15,604 nt of DNA from an uncultured Bacteroidales bacterium (GTDB lineage Bacteria; Bacteroidota; Bacteroidia; Bacteroidales; Bacteroidaceae): the NCBI GenBank assembly GCA_937896105.1, contig CALBKR010000153.1, positions 1 to 15,604 of the forward strand, given 5' to 3'. Positions 1 to 6,841 of the stretch are shown here, one piece after another; positions within the stretch are counted from its first letter, which is position 1; each line of letters starts with the position of its first letter. The notes under the pieces were generated by a model. The model was not told the origin of the DNA. It ran no database searches and saw nothing but the letters and a program-made list of their open reading frames with translations. A program made the position numbers and the translations under genes.

Positions 1-1
1 C

Positions 2-391
2 AAAGCTCCCGTCAACACCTTGTATGTACTGAAAATCGATTATGACGGAAATTCAGTGCACTGCAATGGCTTTTATGACACAGGCAACAGCCTTAAAGAA
101 CCTTTTACAGATTATCCTGTGATAGTGTTGAATAAAGCTATTGCTAAAAAGCTTTTTGAAAATGAAATATCTTTGGATATCGTGAAAAACGGTGTTCCCG
201 TGTTCAGACCGCTTTTCTGTTCCACTGTGGCAGGAAGTGAAATGCTTTTGTGTTTCAGGGCAGACAGAGTGTGCGTAAAGGGAATAAACTGTAACTTTGA
301 AACAGATAAGGTCTATATAGCTTTAACCGATAAAAAGATAAAAAACGGCCGAAACAGCCTGTCGGCTTATGTGAATATTTTTAGAAACTAA
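2..391 (+). CDS. spoIIGA: SpoIIGA-like sigma-E processing peptidase, C-terminal part (partial)
   Basis: The frame is open to the left edge; 129 residues plus stop are visible, so the TTG at 20 need not be the start. SpoIIGA is the membrane-anchored aspartic-type protease that activates pro-sigma-E in endospore-forming Firmicutes; full proteins are about 300 residues with an N-terminal membrane half that would lie upstream. The segment around visible residues 23-39 (GFYDTGNSLKEPFTDYPVIV) matches the family's catalytic DTGN block, with D26 as the expected catalytic Asp. A later STVAGSEMLLCFRADRV stretch fits the second conserved block. No membrane segment is visible, as expected for this half. 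Its base use is AT-richer than the next gene. In sporulators sigE normally follows; here a Bacteroidales-type peptidase follows after 18 bases. The family call is from motif memory; a related aspartic peptidase is the alternative. Confidence 0.72.
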   Translation, partial: KAPVNTLYVLKIDYDGNSVHCNGFYDTGNSLKEPFTDYPVIVLNKAIAKKLFENEISLDIVKNGVPVFRPLFCSTVAGSEMLLCFRADRVCVKGINCNFETDKVYIALTDKKIKNGRNSLSAYVNIFRN

Positions 392-409
392 CCTTTAAAA
401 GATACAATT

Positions 410-1801
410 ATGTTTGCAAAAGAGACTTATATCAATCGCCGCCGAGTGCTAAAGGAGAGCGTGGGCAGCGGACTGTTGCTCTTCTTGGGTAACACCGAGC
501 TTGGTATGAATTATGCCGATAATATCTACCATTTTCGTCAGGATTCTACGTTCTTGTACTATTTTGCATCGGACTATGCGGGCCTTGCGGCCATTATAGA
601 TATTGACGAGGATAAGGAGATTATCTTCGGCGACGAACTGACAATAGACGACATTGTGTGGACAGGCGTGCAGCCCACCATCAAAGAGAAATGTGAACGT
701 GTAGGAATTATGCTCACACGCCCGATGGCCGACCTTGCCACATATATAAAGGATGCACAGTCAAAAGGGCAGAAGATACACTTCCTTCCACCTTACCGAG
801 GTGAGCACCAGGTGTGGCTACAGGAGCTGCTCGGCATCAACCCAGCCGAGCAGGCTGCAAAGGCATCACTTGAATTTGTAAAGGCAGTAATCGCACAACG
901 CAACTACAAGAGCGAGGAGGAGATTGCACAAATTGAGGAGGCTGTGAATGTATCGGTGGATATGCACTGCGCCGCAATGCGTGCACTGCGCCCGGGAATG
1001 ACCGAAGCACAGATTGTCGCAGTGGTACAGGCCGAGGCACAGAAGCACAATTTCGGGCTCTCGTTCCCCATCATCGCTACCATCAACGGACAGACACTGC
1101 ATAACCACGCATACGGCACCACGCCGCTGAAGGATGGACAGATGCTGCTCCTTGACTCGGGTTGCGAGAACGCGATGCACTATGCAGGCGACCTCACATC
1201 TACCATTCCTGTAGGCAAGCAGTTCACCGAACAGCAGCGCACCGTGTGCAACATCCTGCGCCGTGCGCACCTCACAGCAACAAGCAGCCTGCGCCCGGGT
1301 ATCGAATACCGCGAGGTACACAAGCTCGTACTAACAGAGATTGCCAAGGGGATGATAGACCTTGGCCTTATGAAGGGCGACCCGGTTGAGGCAACAGTTG
1401 CAGGTGCAACCTGTATGTTTATGCCCCACGGCCTTGGCCATATGATGGGTCTCGATGTTCACGATATGGAGAACCTTGGCGAGGTAAATGTAGGCTACGA
1501 AGAGGGACGTACAAAGAGCCCGCTGTTCGGTTGGAAGTCACTGCGTCTTGCAAAGGCTCTCGAGCCTGGCTTCGTGTTCACTGTAGAACCGGGTATATAC
1601 TTTATCCCCGACCTGATTGACAAATGGCGTGCCGAGAAACAGTTCACCGATTTCATCTGCTACGACAAGCTCGATGCCTGGAAGACATTCGGTGGTATGC
1701 GCGGCGAGGAGGACTATTATGTATTCGAAGGCGGTGCACGCCGCTTGGGAAAATACAAGCCAATGTCGCCCGAAGAGGTCGAGGCCGAACACAACAAGTA
1801 A
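410..1801 (+). CDS. pepP: Xaa-Pro aminopeptidase (M24B, aminopeptidase P family)
   Basis: A cytoplasmic dimetal peptidase that removes an N-terminal residue preceding proline. The 463-residue length fits full aminopeptidase P. The N-terminal creatinase-like domain covers about residues 1-170 (GLLLFLGN, YHFRQDSTFLYYF). The C-terminal pita-bread domain has all five metal ligands: D249 (LLLDSG), D261 (YAGDLTST), H344 (HGLGHMMGLDVHD), E393 (FTVEPGIY) and E433 (GMRGEED). H340 and H351 match the accessory catalytic histidines. The start ATG is preceded by 'tacaatt', the same context as nrdD downstream, and no Shine-Dalgarno is needed in Bacteroidota. It ends just before a perfect palindromic terminator. 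Oddly, only 18 bases separate it from the Firmicutes-like fragment, leaving no room for its own promoter, as expected if sequence upstream of about 400 is not its native neighbour. Confidence 0.96.
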   Translation: MFAKETYINRRRVLKESVGSGLLLFLGNTELGMNYADNIYHFRQDSTFLYYFASDYAGLAAIIDIDEDKEIIFGDELTIDDIVWTGVQPTIKEKCERVGIMLTRPMADLATYIKDAQSKGQKIHFLPPYRGEHQVWLQELLGINPAEQAAKASLEFVKAVIAQRNYKSEEEIAQIEEAVNVSVDMHCAAMRALRPGMTEAQIVAVVQAEAQKHNFGLSFPIIATINGQTLHNHAYGTTPLKDGQMLLLDSGCENAMHYAGDLTSTIPVGKQFTEQQRTVCNILRRAHLTATSSLRPGIEYREVHKLVLTEIAKGMIDLGLMKGDPVEATVAGATCMFMPHGLGHMMGLDVHDMENLGEVNVGYEEGRTKSPLFGWKSLRLAKALEPGFVFTVEPGIYFIPDLIDKWRAEKQFTDFICYDKLDAWKTFGGMRGEEDYYVFEGGARRLGKYKPMSPEEVEAEHNK

Positions 1802-1816
1802 TGGAACCTATTTATT

Positions 1817-1859
1817 AAAGAGACGAAGGAGCAGCGGCCGCTGCTCCTTCGTCTCTTTT
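1817..1859. terminator. Perfect palindromic bidirectional terminator
   Basis: Two 21-base arms (1817-1837 and 1838-1858) are exact reverse complements with no spacer; the GC-rich core GCAGCGGCCGCTGC is flanked by AAAGAGACG and CGTCTCTTT. A run of T follows on the plus side and the matching run of A precedes it, giving a U-tract in both directions. It sits 15 bases after the aminopeptidase stop and 2 bases beyond the stop of the convergent small membrane gene, so it plausibly terminates both. Confidence 0.9.
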
Positions 1860-1860
1860 G

Positions 1861-2034
1861 TCAATCACCGATACCTTCCAGATGCCTGAAACGGTTGACA
1901 AACCGCATCCTTCTCTTTTTGGTAGAGATATCGGGGTGGTATCCAACATTGCGTTTTCTACGATTCAGTTTAACTATCGCTTTCAATATAAATGCGAAAA
2001 CAATAACTCCAATTATTACAATCCAAATAGTCAT
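1861..2034 (-). CDS. Small single-pass basic membrane protein, unknown function
   Basis: A 57-residue frame starts at the ATG with its first base at 2034 and stops with TGA at 1861-1863, directly against the shared terminator. The first ~21 residues form one hydrophobic helix (MTIWIVIIGVIVFAFILKAI). The rest is strongly basic (LNRRKRNVGYHPDISTKKRR, then MRFVNRFRHLEGIGD), predicting a cytoplasmic tail and an N-out single-pass topology. A Bacteroidota-like promoter lies 42-72 bases upstream. The clean helix-plus-basic-tail layout, placement between promoter and terminator, and convergence on the aminopeptidase terminator argue for a real gene although it is short. I do not recognise a family. 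It could alternatively be a chance frame, but an opposite-strand reading of the same stretch gives no convincing protein. Confidence 0.68.
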   Translation of the reverse strand: MTIWIVIIGVIVFAFILKAIVKLNRRKRNVGYHPDISTKKRRMRFVNRFRHLEGIGD

Positions 2035-2075
2035 AGTGCAAGGCTTTTAGGTCAACAACTGGGGATTCTTCGGCT

Positions 2076-2106
2076 GCAATGTAGCAAAAAGTTTCATAAA
2101 CGCAAA
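2076..2106 (-). promoter_or_regulatory. Putative Bacteroidota promoter for the small membrane gene
   Basis: On the minus strand a -33 TTTG (2103-2106) is followed by exactly 19 bases and then TACATTGC (2076-2083), a partial match to TAnnTTTG. It points at the 57-residue gene. The -7 element is imperfect, so the call is moderate. Confidence 0.45.
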
Positions 2107-2202
2107 AAAACAACAGTTTTTTTAACAAAAAACATTCAAAACGCCCCTATTGCAACACTATTGAGAAAATGTGCTATTGTTGATAACTTCTCCTTTTTTT
2201 AA

Positions 2203-2233
2203 TATGGTTATTATAGTGAATTAATTATTTTTG
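2203..2233 (+). promoter_or_regulatory. Putative promoter of nrdD-nrdG
   Basis: TATG at 2203-2206 (one mismatch to TTTG), 19 bases, then TATTTTTG at 2226-2233, a perfect TAnnTTTG -7 element. Transcription would start near 2240, leaving about 35 bases of leader before the nrdD ATG. The divergent small-gene promoter lies about 100 bases upstream. Between them is AT-rich sequence with three CTATTG copies (2147, 2158, 2174) but no recognisable operator. Confidence 0.7.
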
Positions 2234-2274
2234 CATACCATTCGATTTGATAAACAAAAATCCAAAATACAATT

Positions 2275-4482
2275 ATGATTCAGACAGTTGTTAAGCGCGA
2301 CGGGCGTATTGTCGGCTTTAATGAAGAGAAAATCATCACCGCCATCCGTAAGGCGATGCTGCACACCGACAAGGGGGAGGATATGTCACTCATCCGTCAG
2401 ATCACCGACCACATCTCCTTTAGGGGCGATGCACAGATGACGGTCGAGGACATCCAGGATATGGTGGAGATGGAGCTTATGAAGAGTAGCCGCAAGGACG
2501 TGGCCAAGCAGTATATCTCGTACCGTAACAAACGCCGCATCGCACGCAAGGCGAAGACAAGGGATCTTTTCCAGGAAATCATAAACATCCAATCGAATGA
2601 TGTCACACGCGAGAATGCCAATATGAACGCCGACACCCCTGCGGGTATGATGATGAAGTTCGCAAGTGAGACAACAAAACCGTTTGTCGACGACTTTCTG
2701 CTGAGCGAAGAGACAGCCGACGCCGTGCGCCAGAACTACCTGCACATACACGACAAGGACTACTACCCCACCAAGAGCCTCACTTGTTGCCAGCACCCGC
2801 TCGACAACATTCTGTTGAACGGCTTCAACGCCGGCCACGGCGAGTCACGCCCTGCAAAGCGCATTGAGACAGCAAGCATCATCGCCTGTATCTCTATGGA
2901 GACAGCACAGAACGAGATGCACGGCGGACAGGCCATCCCTGCATTCGATTTCTACCTTGCACCATACGTGCGTGCAAGTTTTATCGAGGAGCTCAAGGCT
3001 ATCGAAGAACTTACTGGAGCCAACTACTCGCACCTATATAACAAGGAGATAGATGACTACCTGCAGCAACCGCTCGATTTCCTCAGCGGTGACGAGCGCA
3101 TAATGCAGCACGCGATGAACAAGACCGTTGCACGTGTACACCAGGCAATGGAGGCATTCATACACAATATGAACACCATCCACTCACGCGGCGGCAACCA
3201 GGTAGTGTTCAGCTCCATCAACTATGGTACCGATACATCGGCCGAAGGCCGTTGCATCATCCGCGAGCTGCTCAACAGCACATACCGCGGTGTGGGCAAT
3301 GGCGAGACAGCCATATTCCCCATACAGATATGGAAAAAGAAACGCGGCGTCAGCTACCTGCCAGATGACAGGAACTACGACCTCTATCAGCTTGCCTGCA
3401 AGGTAACGGCACGCCGTTTCTTCCCCAACTTCCTGAACCTCGACGCCACATTCAACCAGAACGAGGCGTGGAAAGCCGACGACCCCAAGCGTTATATACA
3501 CGAAGTTGCAACAATGGGATGCCGCACACGTGTGTTCGAGAACCGTTTCGGTCCCAAGACATCGGTAGGACGCGGAAACCTCTCATTCTCGACAATAAAC
3601 ATCGTGCGCCTTGCCATCGAATGTATGAACATCGAGAACCAGGAGGAGCGCATAGCACTCTTCTTTGCAAAGCTAGACGGCCTGTTAGAGATAACAGCAC
3701 GACAGCTGCACGAGCGTATGGAGTTCCAGAAGACAGCATTTGCAAAGCAGTTCCCGTTGCTTATGTCGACACTATGGGTCGGTTGTGAGAACCTTAAACC
3801 AAACGAAACAATTGCACCTGTAATCAACCAAGGTACATTGGGCATCGGCTTCATTGGCCTTGCCGAATGTCTTGTAGCACTCACAGGCAAGCACCACGGC
3901 GAGAGCGATGAGGCACAGCAGCTTGGTATACGCATCATCACATATATGCGTGACCGTGCCAACGATTTCTCCGAGCAGTACCAGCACAACTACAGTATCC
4001 TTGCGACACCGGCCGAGGGACTCTCGGGACGCTTCACACGCGGTGACCGCAAGCGCTTCGGCAAGCTCGAGGGTATCACCGACCGCGACTACTACACCAA
4101 CAGCAACCACGTTCCGGTGTACTACAAGTGCAGTGCACGCCACAAGGCCGAGATTGAGGCTCCTTATCACGACCTCACACGCGGTGGACATATCTTCTAC
4201 GTGGAGATGGATGGCGATGCCACACACAACCCCGAGGCCATTATGAAGGTCGTGGATATGATGGACAAGTACAATATCGGTTACGGCTCGGTAAACCACA
4301 ACCGCAACCGTTGCCTCGACTGCGGCTTCGAGAACTCGGCCAAGAACCTCGACGAGTGCCCAAAATGCGGCAGCAAGCGCCTTGACAAGCTACAGCGCAT
4401 CACAGGCTACCTTGTAGGAACAACCGACCGTTGGAACAAAGCAAAGTTGTCGGAGCTCAACGACCGTGTAATACACGAATAA
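2275..4482 (+). CDS. nrdD: Anaerobic ribonucleoside-triphosphate reductase (class III, NrdD)
   Basis: Reduces ribonucleoside triphosphates to deoxyribonucleotides without oxygen, using a glycyl radical installed by NrdG. At 735 residues it is full length for the family. An N-terminal ATP-cone (about residues 3-90, MIQTVVKRDGRIVGFNEEKI) gives allosteric control by ATP/dATP. The catalytic region has the Cys pair in KSLTCCQHPLDN (C171/C172) and the MGCRT cysteine (C416), matching the active-site cysteines of the family. A C-terminal zinc site is formed by C680, C683, C695 and C698. The glycyl radical loop RITGY places the radical Gly at G711, 25 residues before the end. The ATG has the 'tacaatt' leader seen at the aminopeptidase. 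Its own promoter precedes it, and nrdG follows after 20 bases, so the two form an operon. Confidence 0.98.
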   Translation: MIQTVVKRDGRIVGFNEEKIITAIRKAMLHTDKGEDMSLIRQITDHISFRGDAQMTVEDIQDMVEMELMKSSRKDVAKQYISYRNKRRIARKAKTRDLFQEIINIQSNDVTRENANMNADTPAGMMMKFASETTKPFVDDFLLSEETADAVRQNYLHIHDKDYYPTKSLTCCQHPLDNILLNGFNAGHGESRPAKRIETASIIACISMETAQNEMHGGQAIPAFDFYLAPYVRASFIEELKAIEELTGANYSHLYNKEIDDYLQQPLDFLSGDERIMQHAMNKTVARVHQAMEAFIHNMNTIHSRGGNQVVFSSINYGTDTSAEGRCIIRELLNSTYRGVGNGETAIFPIQIWKKKRGVSYLPDDRNYDLYQLACKVTARRFFPNFLNLDATFNQNEAWKADDPKRYIHEVATMGCRTRVFENRFGPKTSVGRGNLSFSTINIVRLAIECMNIENQEERIALFFAKLDGLLEITARQLHERMEFQKTAFAKQFPLLMSTLWVGCENLKPNETIAPVINQGTLGIGFIGLAECLVALTGKHHGESDEAQQLGIRIITYMRDRANDFSEQYQHNYSILATPAEGLSGRFTRGDRKRFGKLEGITDRDYYTNSNHVPVYYKCSARHKAEIEAPYHDLTRGGHIFYVEMDGDATHNPEAIMKVVDMMDKYNIGYGSVNHNRNRCLDCGFENSAKNLDECPKCGSKRLDKLQRITGYLVGTTDRWNKAKLSELNDRVIHE

Positions 4483-4502
4483 AACGGCAAGATAAAACAG
4501 AT

Positions 4503-4997
4503 ATGGCAACAATTTCCATTCTAAATATAATGGAAGACACTACTGTAGATGGACCGGGGTTTCGCACCTCGGTTTATTCTTCGGGCTGTCCACATCACTG
4601 CCCCGGTTGCCACAACCCCCAGTCGTGGAATATATCGAACGGGCAGCCTGTAGACATCGAGGATATCCTGAAGGTTATCCTTGACGACCCGTTTGCCGAT
4701 GTCACCTTTTCGGGCGGCGACCCGATGTTCCAGCCCGAAGGCTTCACGGAACTTGCAAAAGCTATCAGACAACACAGCAACAAGAATATATGGTGCTATA
4801 CAGGCTACCTTTTCGAAGATTTGCTGCGCCACCCTGCACAAAGGGCACTGCTCGAGCAGATTGATGTACTTGTCGACGGACGTTTTATTGAGGCGCTGAG
4901 GGACGAGGAACTGCGTTTCCGCGGCAGCAGCAACCAGCGTATAATAGATGTAAAGCGTTCGCTCAAGGAGGGCTGTATTGTGCTACTGGATATTTGA
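4503..4997 (+). CDS. nrdG: Anaerobic ribonucleotide reductase activating protein (NrdG, radical SAM)
   Basis: A radical-SAM activase that uses S-adenosylmethionine and a [4Fe-4S] cluster to form the glycyl radical on NrdD. The frame can be read back to 4431, but that would overlap nrdD by 52 bases and add non-family residues. The ATG at 4503 gives 164 residues, normal for the family, beginning MATISILNIMEDTTVDGPGF. The cluster motif is C29-x3-C33-x2-C36 (CPHHCPGC). TFSGGDPMFQ is the conserved SAM-contact 'GGEP-like' block, and DVLVDGRF the C-terminal conserved strand. It lies 20 bases after nrdD. It is followed by the first copy of the double-hairpin repeat, whose first stem probably also terminates this operon. 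Confidence 0.97.
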   Translation: MATISILNIMEDTTVDGPGFRTSVYSSGCPHHCPGCHNPQSWNISNGQPVDIEDILKVILDDPFADVTFSGGDPMFQPEGFTELAKAIRQHSNKNIWCYTGYLFEDLLRHPAQRALLEQIDVLVDGRFIEALRDEELRFRGSSNQRIIDVKRSLKEGCIVLLDI

Positions 4998-5025
4998 GCC
5001 ATGGGAAGCTGCATCTTAACATGTA

Positions 5026-5141
5026 AAAAAGCAATTGCGAGTGTATTTTAAAATTAAAATACACTCGCAATACATTTATATTCAGCGCGTTAAGAGTGTT
5101 TTGCAAAATAAGCAAAAAATTTTTGCTTATTTTGCAGAGGT
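5026..5141. repeat. Double-hairpin direct repeat, copy A (3' end of the ATPase gene)
   Basis: This ~116-base unit recurs at 6842-6957 in the same orientation, exactly 1816 bases away. Over 5047-5141 versus 6863-6957 the alignment is gapless, with 78 of 95 positions identical by hand count; exact blocks are 24, 16 and 22 bases long. It holds two hairpins: arms 5034-5050/5055-5071, and arms 5103-5118/5120-5135. Read on the minus strand it begins inside the ATPase gene, encoding its last four residues (TSAK) and stop, then the A/T-rich hairpin, then the GCGAGTGTA hairpin followed by a U-tract. Confidence 0.85.
5034..5071. terminator. Hairpin terminator between convergent nrdG and ATPase genes
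   Basis: Perfect 17-bp arms (5034-5050, 5055-5071; ATTGCGAGTGTATTTTA and its complement) with loop AAAT. On the minus strand it is followed by GC and six T, a standard intrinsic terminator for the ATPase gene. On the plus strand the following bases are only weakly T-rich, so termination of nrdG here is plausible but weaker. Confidence 0.75.
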
Positions 5142-6587
5142 TGGGTTAAGCAATTCGGCTTTACGGTTTTTGTATAGATAGTCCGATACCCAATAGGCAT
5201 ATAATGCAGATGGAAGAAAGAATATATTATAATCTTCACCATTCCAAATAGAACTCTTCGTTTTTGTAGTAACAATAACTCTCATTTCACCCCTGTTGTT
5301 TTCCAGGAAACGATGCAGAGACTTTAATTCGTGTGGACTATCGGCAAATCTATCACTCCATTTTATTTCCGTCAATGAATAAGGTTTCTGCGTGGCGTCA
5401 TCTACCCAGACAATATCAACCTCACCTTTATCTCTACCTTTTGTCCAGTTCGCATAGTAGAAATCACTTTTTCCTCCCTGAACCCATTGTGAGAATATTG
5501 CCGTCTCAACCATACTGCCAATAAAATCATCATCACCATTCACAGGAGAAAATAAAGCACAACGGAGCGAGGGGTTAGTCAAATAAATCTTGAACGATGT
5601 AACACGCTGCATACGTTTCGCACTTTGGTCTATGCGATTGACAACTTTAATAAGGAATGCAGCCTCAAGATATTCAAGATACTTTTTTAACGTATCCTTT
5701 CTTATACCCGCCTCTTTTGTCAACGCCTCATAAGAAAACTCATTACCCGAACGGAAGGCAATATGTACAAACAATTTGTTGAGTTCCTGTATATCTGTTA
5801 TACCGTACAGGCTTGGCAAGTCGCGCAATAGAACTTTATCTATTATATCATTCTTTATATACTGTCCGGGATTAGAACGTATTTTCTCGGAGAAAACGAC
5901 CTCGGGATAACCGCCGAAATTGATATAATCGATGAAATGACGGTTAAGTTCATCGATATTTATTGAAGCATAAGGAGATATGCCGCTACTGCTTTCAACA
6001 ATAATAGAATTAAGGTTCAAGAAATTAATATACTCAAAGAAAGTCAATGGAGGCAACATAAAATCGGTAAAACGCCCCGCACCGCTCTCATTACTCTTCA
6101 TTTTCAATGCAGCTGCAGCAGAACCCGAAGCAATGAATTTTATATTCCTGAAAGTATCGACCAAAGATTTCAAATGCACCTCCCAGTTCTTCAAGTACTG
6201 TATTTCGTCGAAGAAGACATAAAACCCATCGTTGCAATCCTCCTGTTTCAAAGCAAGCCGGGCGTATGAAAACAGGTCCTCCAAAGATGTATTATTATAT
6301 ATTGGAGTATCTATTGAAACATAGATAATCTTCTGCGGATCCACACCGTCAGCAATCAATTGACTTATCGTGTGGAAAATCATAACGGTCTTTCCCACAC
6401 GACGCGGCCCCATAAGAATAACTGCACGGCGCACATCGATATCAGAAACCAAAGGATAGAACCCACTTAAATAGGCACGACGAGGCATCTCCTTATAATC
6501 TTCAGGTATAGAAGCGGTTATCCACCATGGATTATCCATTGACATCCTTTTAATGATTTGCTCTTTCAATTGTTCGCGTACTTTCAT
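5127..6587 (-). CDS. AAA_14-type ATPase with DUF4143 C-terminal domain
   Basis: A 486-residue P-loop ATPase of the large family often present in many copies in Bacteroidales; its cellular role is not established. Walker A is GPRRVGKT (60-67, K66) and Walker B FYVFFDEIQ (122-130, D127/E128), followed by the sensor-like FIASGSAA (151-158). A winged-helix-like segment lies near 285-315. The DUF4143 region carries GEVDIVW (388-394) and SLTEIKW (404-410), resembling the E/D...ExK core of PD-(D/E)XK nuclease folds; whether it cuts DNA is unknown. The gene is AT-richer than the flanking housekeeping genes, suggesting acquisition. It has its own promoter. Its stop codon lies inside a repeat whose second copy sits 1816 bases away, 3' of an unrelated gene. 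No transposase or partner toxin/antitoxin gene is adjacent. Confidence 0.9.
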   Translation of the reverse strand: MKVREQLKEQIIKRMSMDNPWWITASIPEDYKEMPRRAYLSGFYPLVSDIDVRRAVILMGPRRVGKTVMIFHTISQLIADGVDPQKIIYVSIDTPIYNNTSLEDLFSYARLALKQEDCNDGFYVFFDEIQYLKNWEVHLKSLVDTFRNIKFIASGSAAAALKMKSNESGAGRFTDFMLPPLTFFEYINFLNLNSIIVESSSGISPYASINIDELNRHFIDYINFGGYPEVVFSEKIRSNPGQYIKNDIIDKVLLRDLPSLYGITDIQELNKLFVHIAFRSGNEFSYEALTKEAGIRKDTLKKYLEYLEAAFLIKVVNRIDQSAKRMQRVTSFKIYLTNPSLRCALFSPVNGDDDFIGSMVETAIFSQWVQGGKSDFYYANWTKGRDKGEVDIVWVDDATQKPYSLTEIKWSDRFADSPHELKSLHRFLENNRGEMRVIVTTKTKSSIWNGEDYNIFFLPSALYAYWVSDYLYKNRKAELLNPTSAK

Positions 6588-6608
6588 ATTACAGCAATTT
6601 TAACAACA

Positions 6609-6639
6609 CAAAAATAGGCTGTTTTGTTTTAAAATGCAA
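6609..6639 (-). promoter_or_regulatory. Promoter of the ATPase gene
   Basis: On the minus strand TTG (6637-6639), 20 bases, then TATTTTTG (6609-6616), a perfect TAnnTTTG -7 element. The predicted start near 6602 leaves only about 15 bases of leader before the ATG. The -33 is incomplete. Confidence 0.6.
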
Positions 6640-6723
6640 GTTTATGTAAAAATAAACAAATAAAAAAGTCTTATTATTACAAATATAGGCATAATAAACA
6701 CATATAATACTATATTATTATAA

Positions 6724-6834
6724 GATGAACAAACTCGAAATGAATTAAGAAATTTAAAACCAAGCCTGTCTTTTGAAGGAGTAAAACGACTGAAAAAATC
6801 TCTATTACGCCCTACCCAAAGAACTGCACTTTAA
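6724..6834 (+). pseudogene. Possible gene remnant: 36-residue C-terminal tail without a start
   Basis: Between the ATPase promoter and repeat copy B, one plus-strand frame is open for 36 codons after a stop, with no usable start. Its second half, from residue 11, reads LKPSLSFEGVKRLKKSLLRP then TQRTAL and stop. The composition looks protein-like in an otherwise AT-rich, stop-dense spacer, and it stops 7 bases before repeat copy B. I recognise no family. A chance frame is the main alternative. The rest of 6640-6723 shows nothing I can support. Confidence 0.3.
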
Positions 6835-6841
6835 TTCATAG

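Noticed and set aside
1817..1859. Vector or adapter origin of the palindrome with its GCGGCCGC core
   Set aside because: The palindrome extends 21 bp each side with native-looking A/T ends and sits exactly between two convergent stop codons, as a terminator should.
2147..2179. Three CTATTG copies (2147, 2158, 2174) upstream of nrdD as an NrdR-type box
   Set aside because: They are direct, not palindromic, unevenly spaced (11 and 16), and do not fit the NrdR consensus; likely chance in AT-rich sequence.
1858..2202. 114-residue plus-strand frame in the aminopeptidase-nrdD gap
   Set aside because: It begins with TTG inside the terminator, has low-complexity, Asn/Lys-rich composition, runs against the minus-strand small gene and ends just before the nrdD promoter. 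No protein-like features were seen.
3772..4299. Minus-strand frames inside nrdD (for example 175 and 165 residues)
   Set aside because: Shadows of a full-length, motif-complete nrdD; no promoter or recognisable domain.
4431..4502. Upstream extension of nrdG
   Set aside because: It would overlap nrdD by 52 bases and add residues unlike the family; the ATG at 4503 gives the standard N-terminus.
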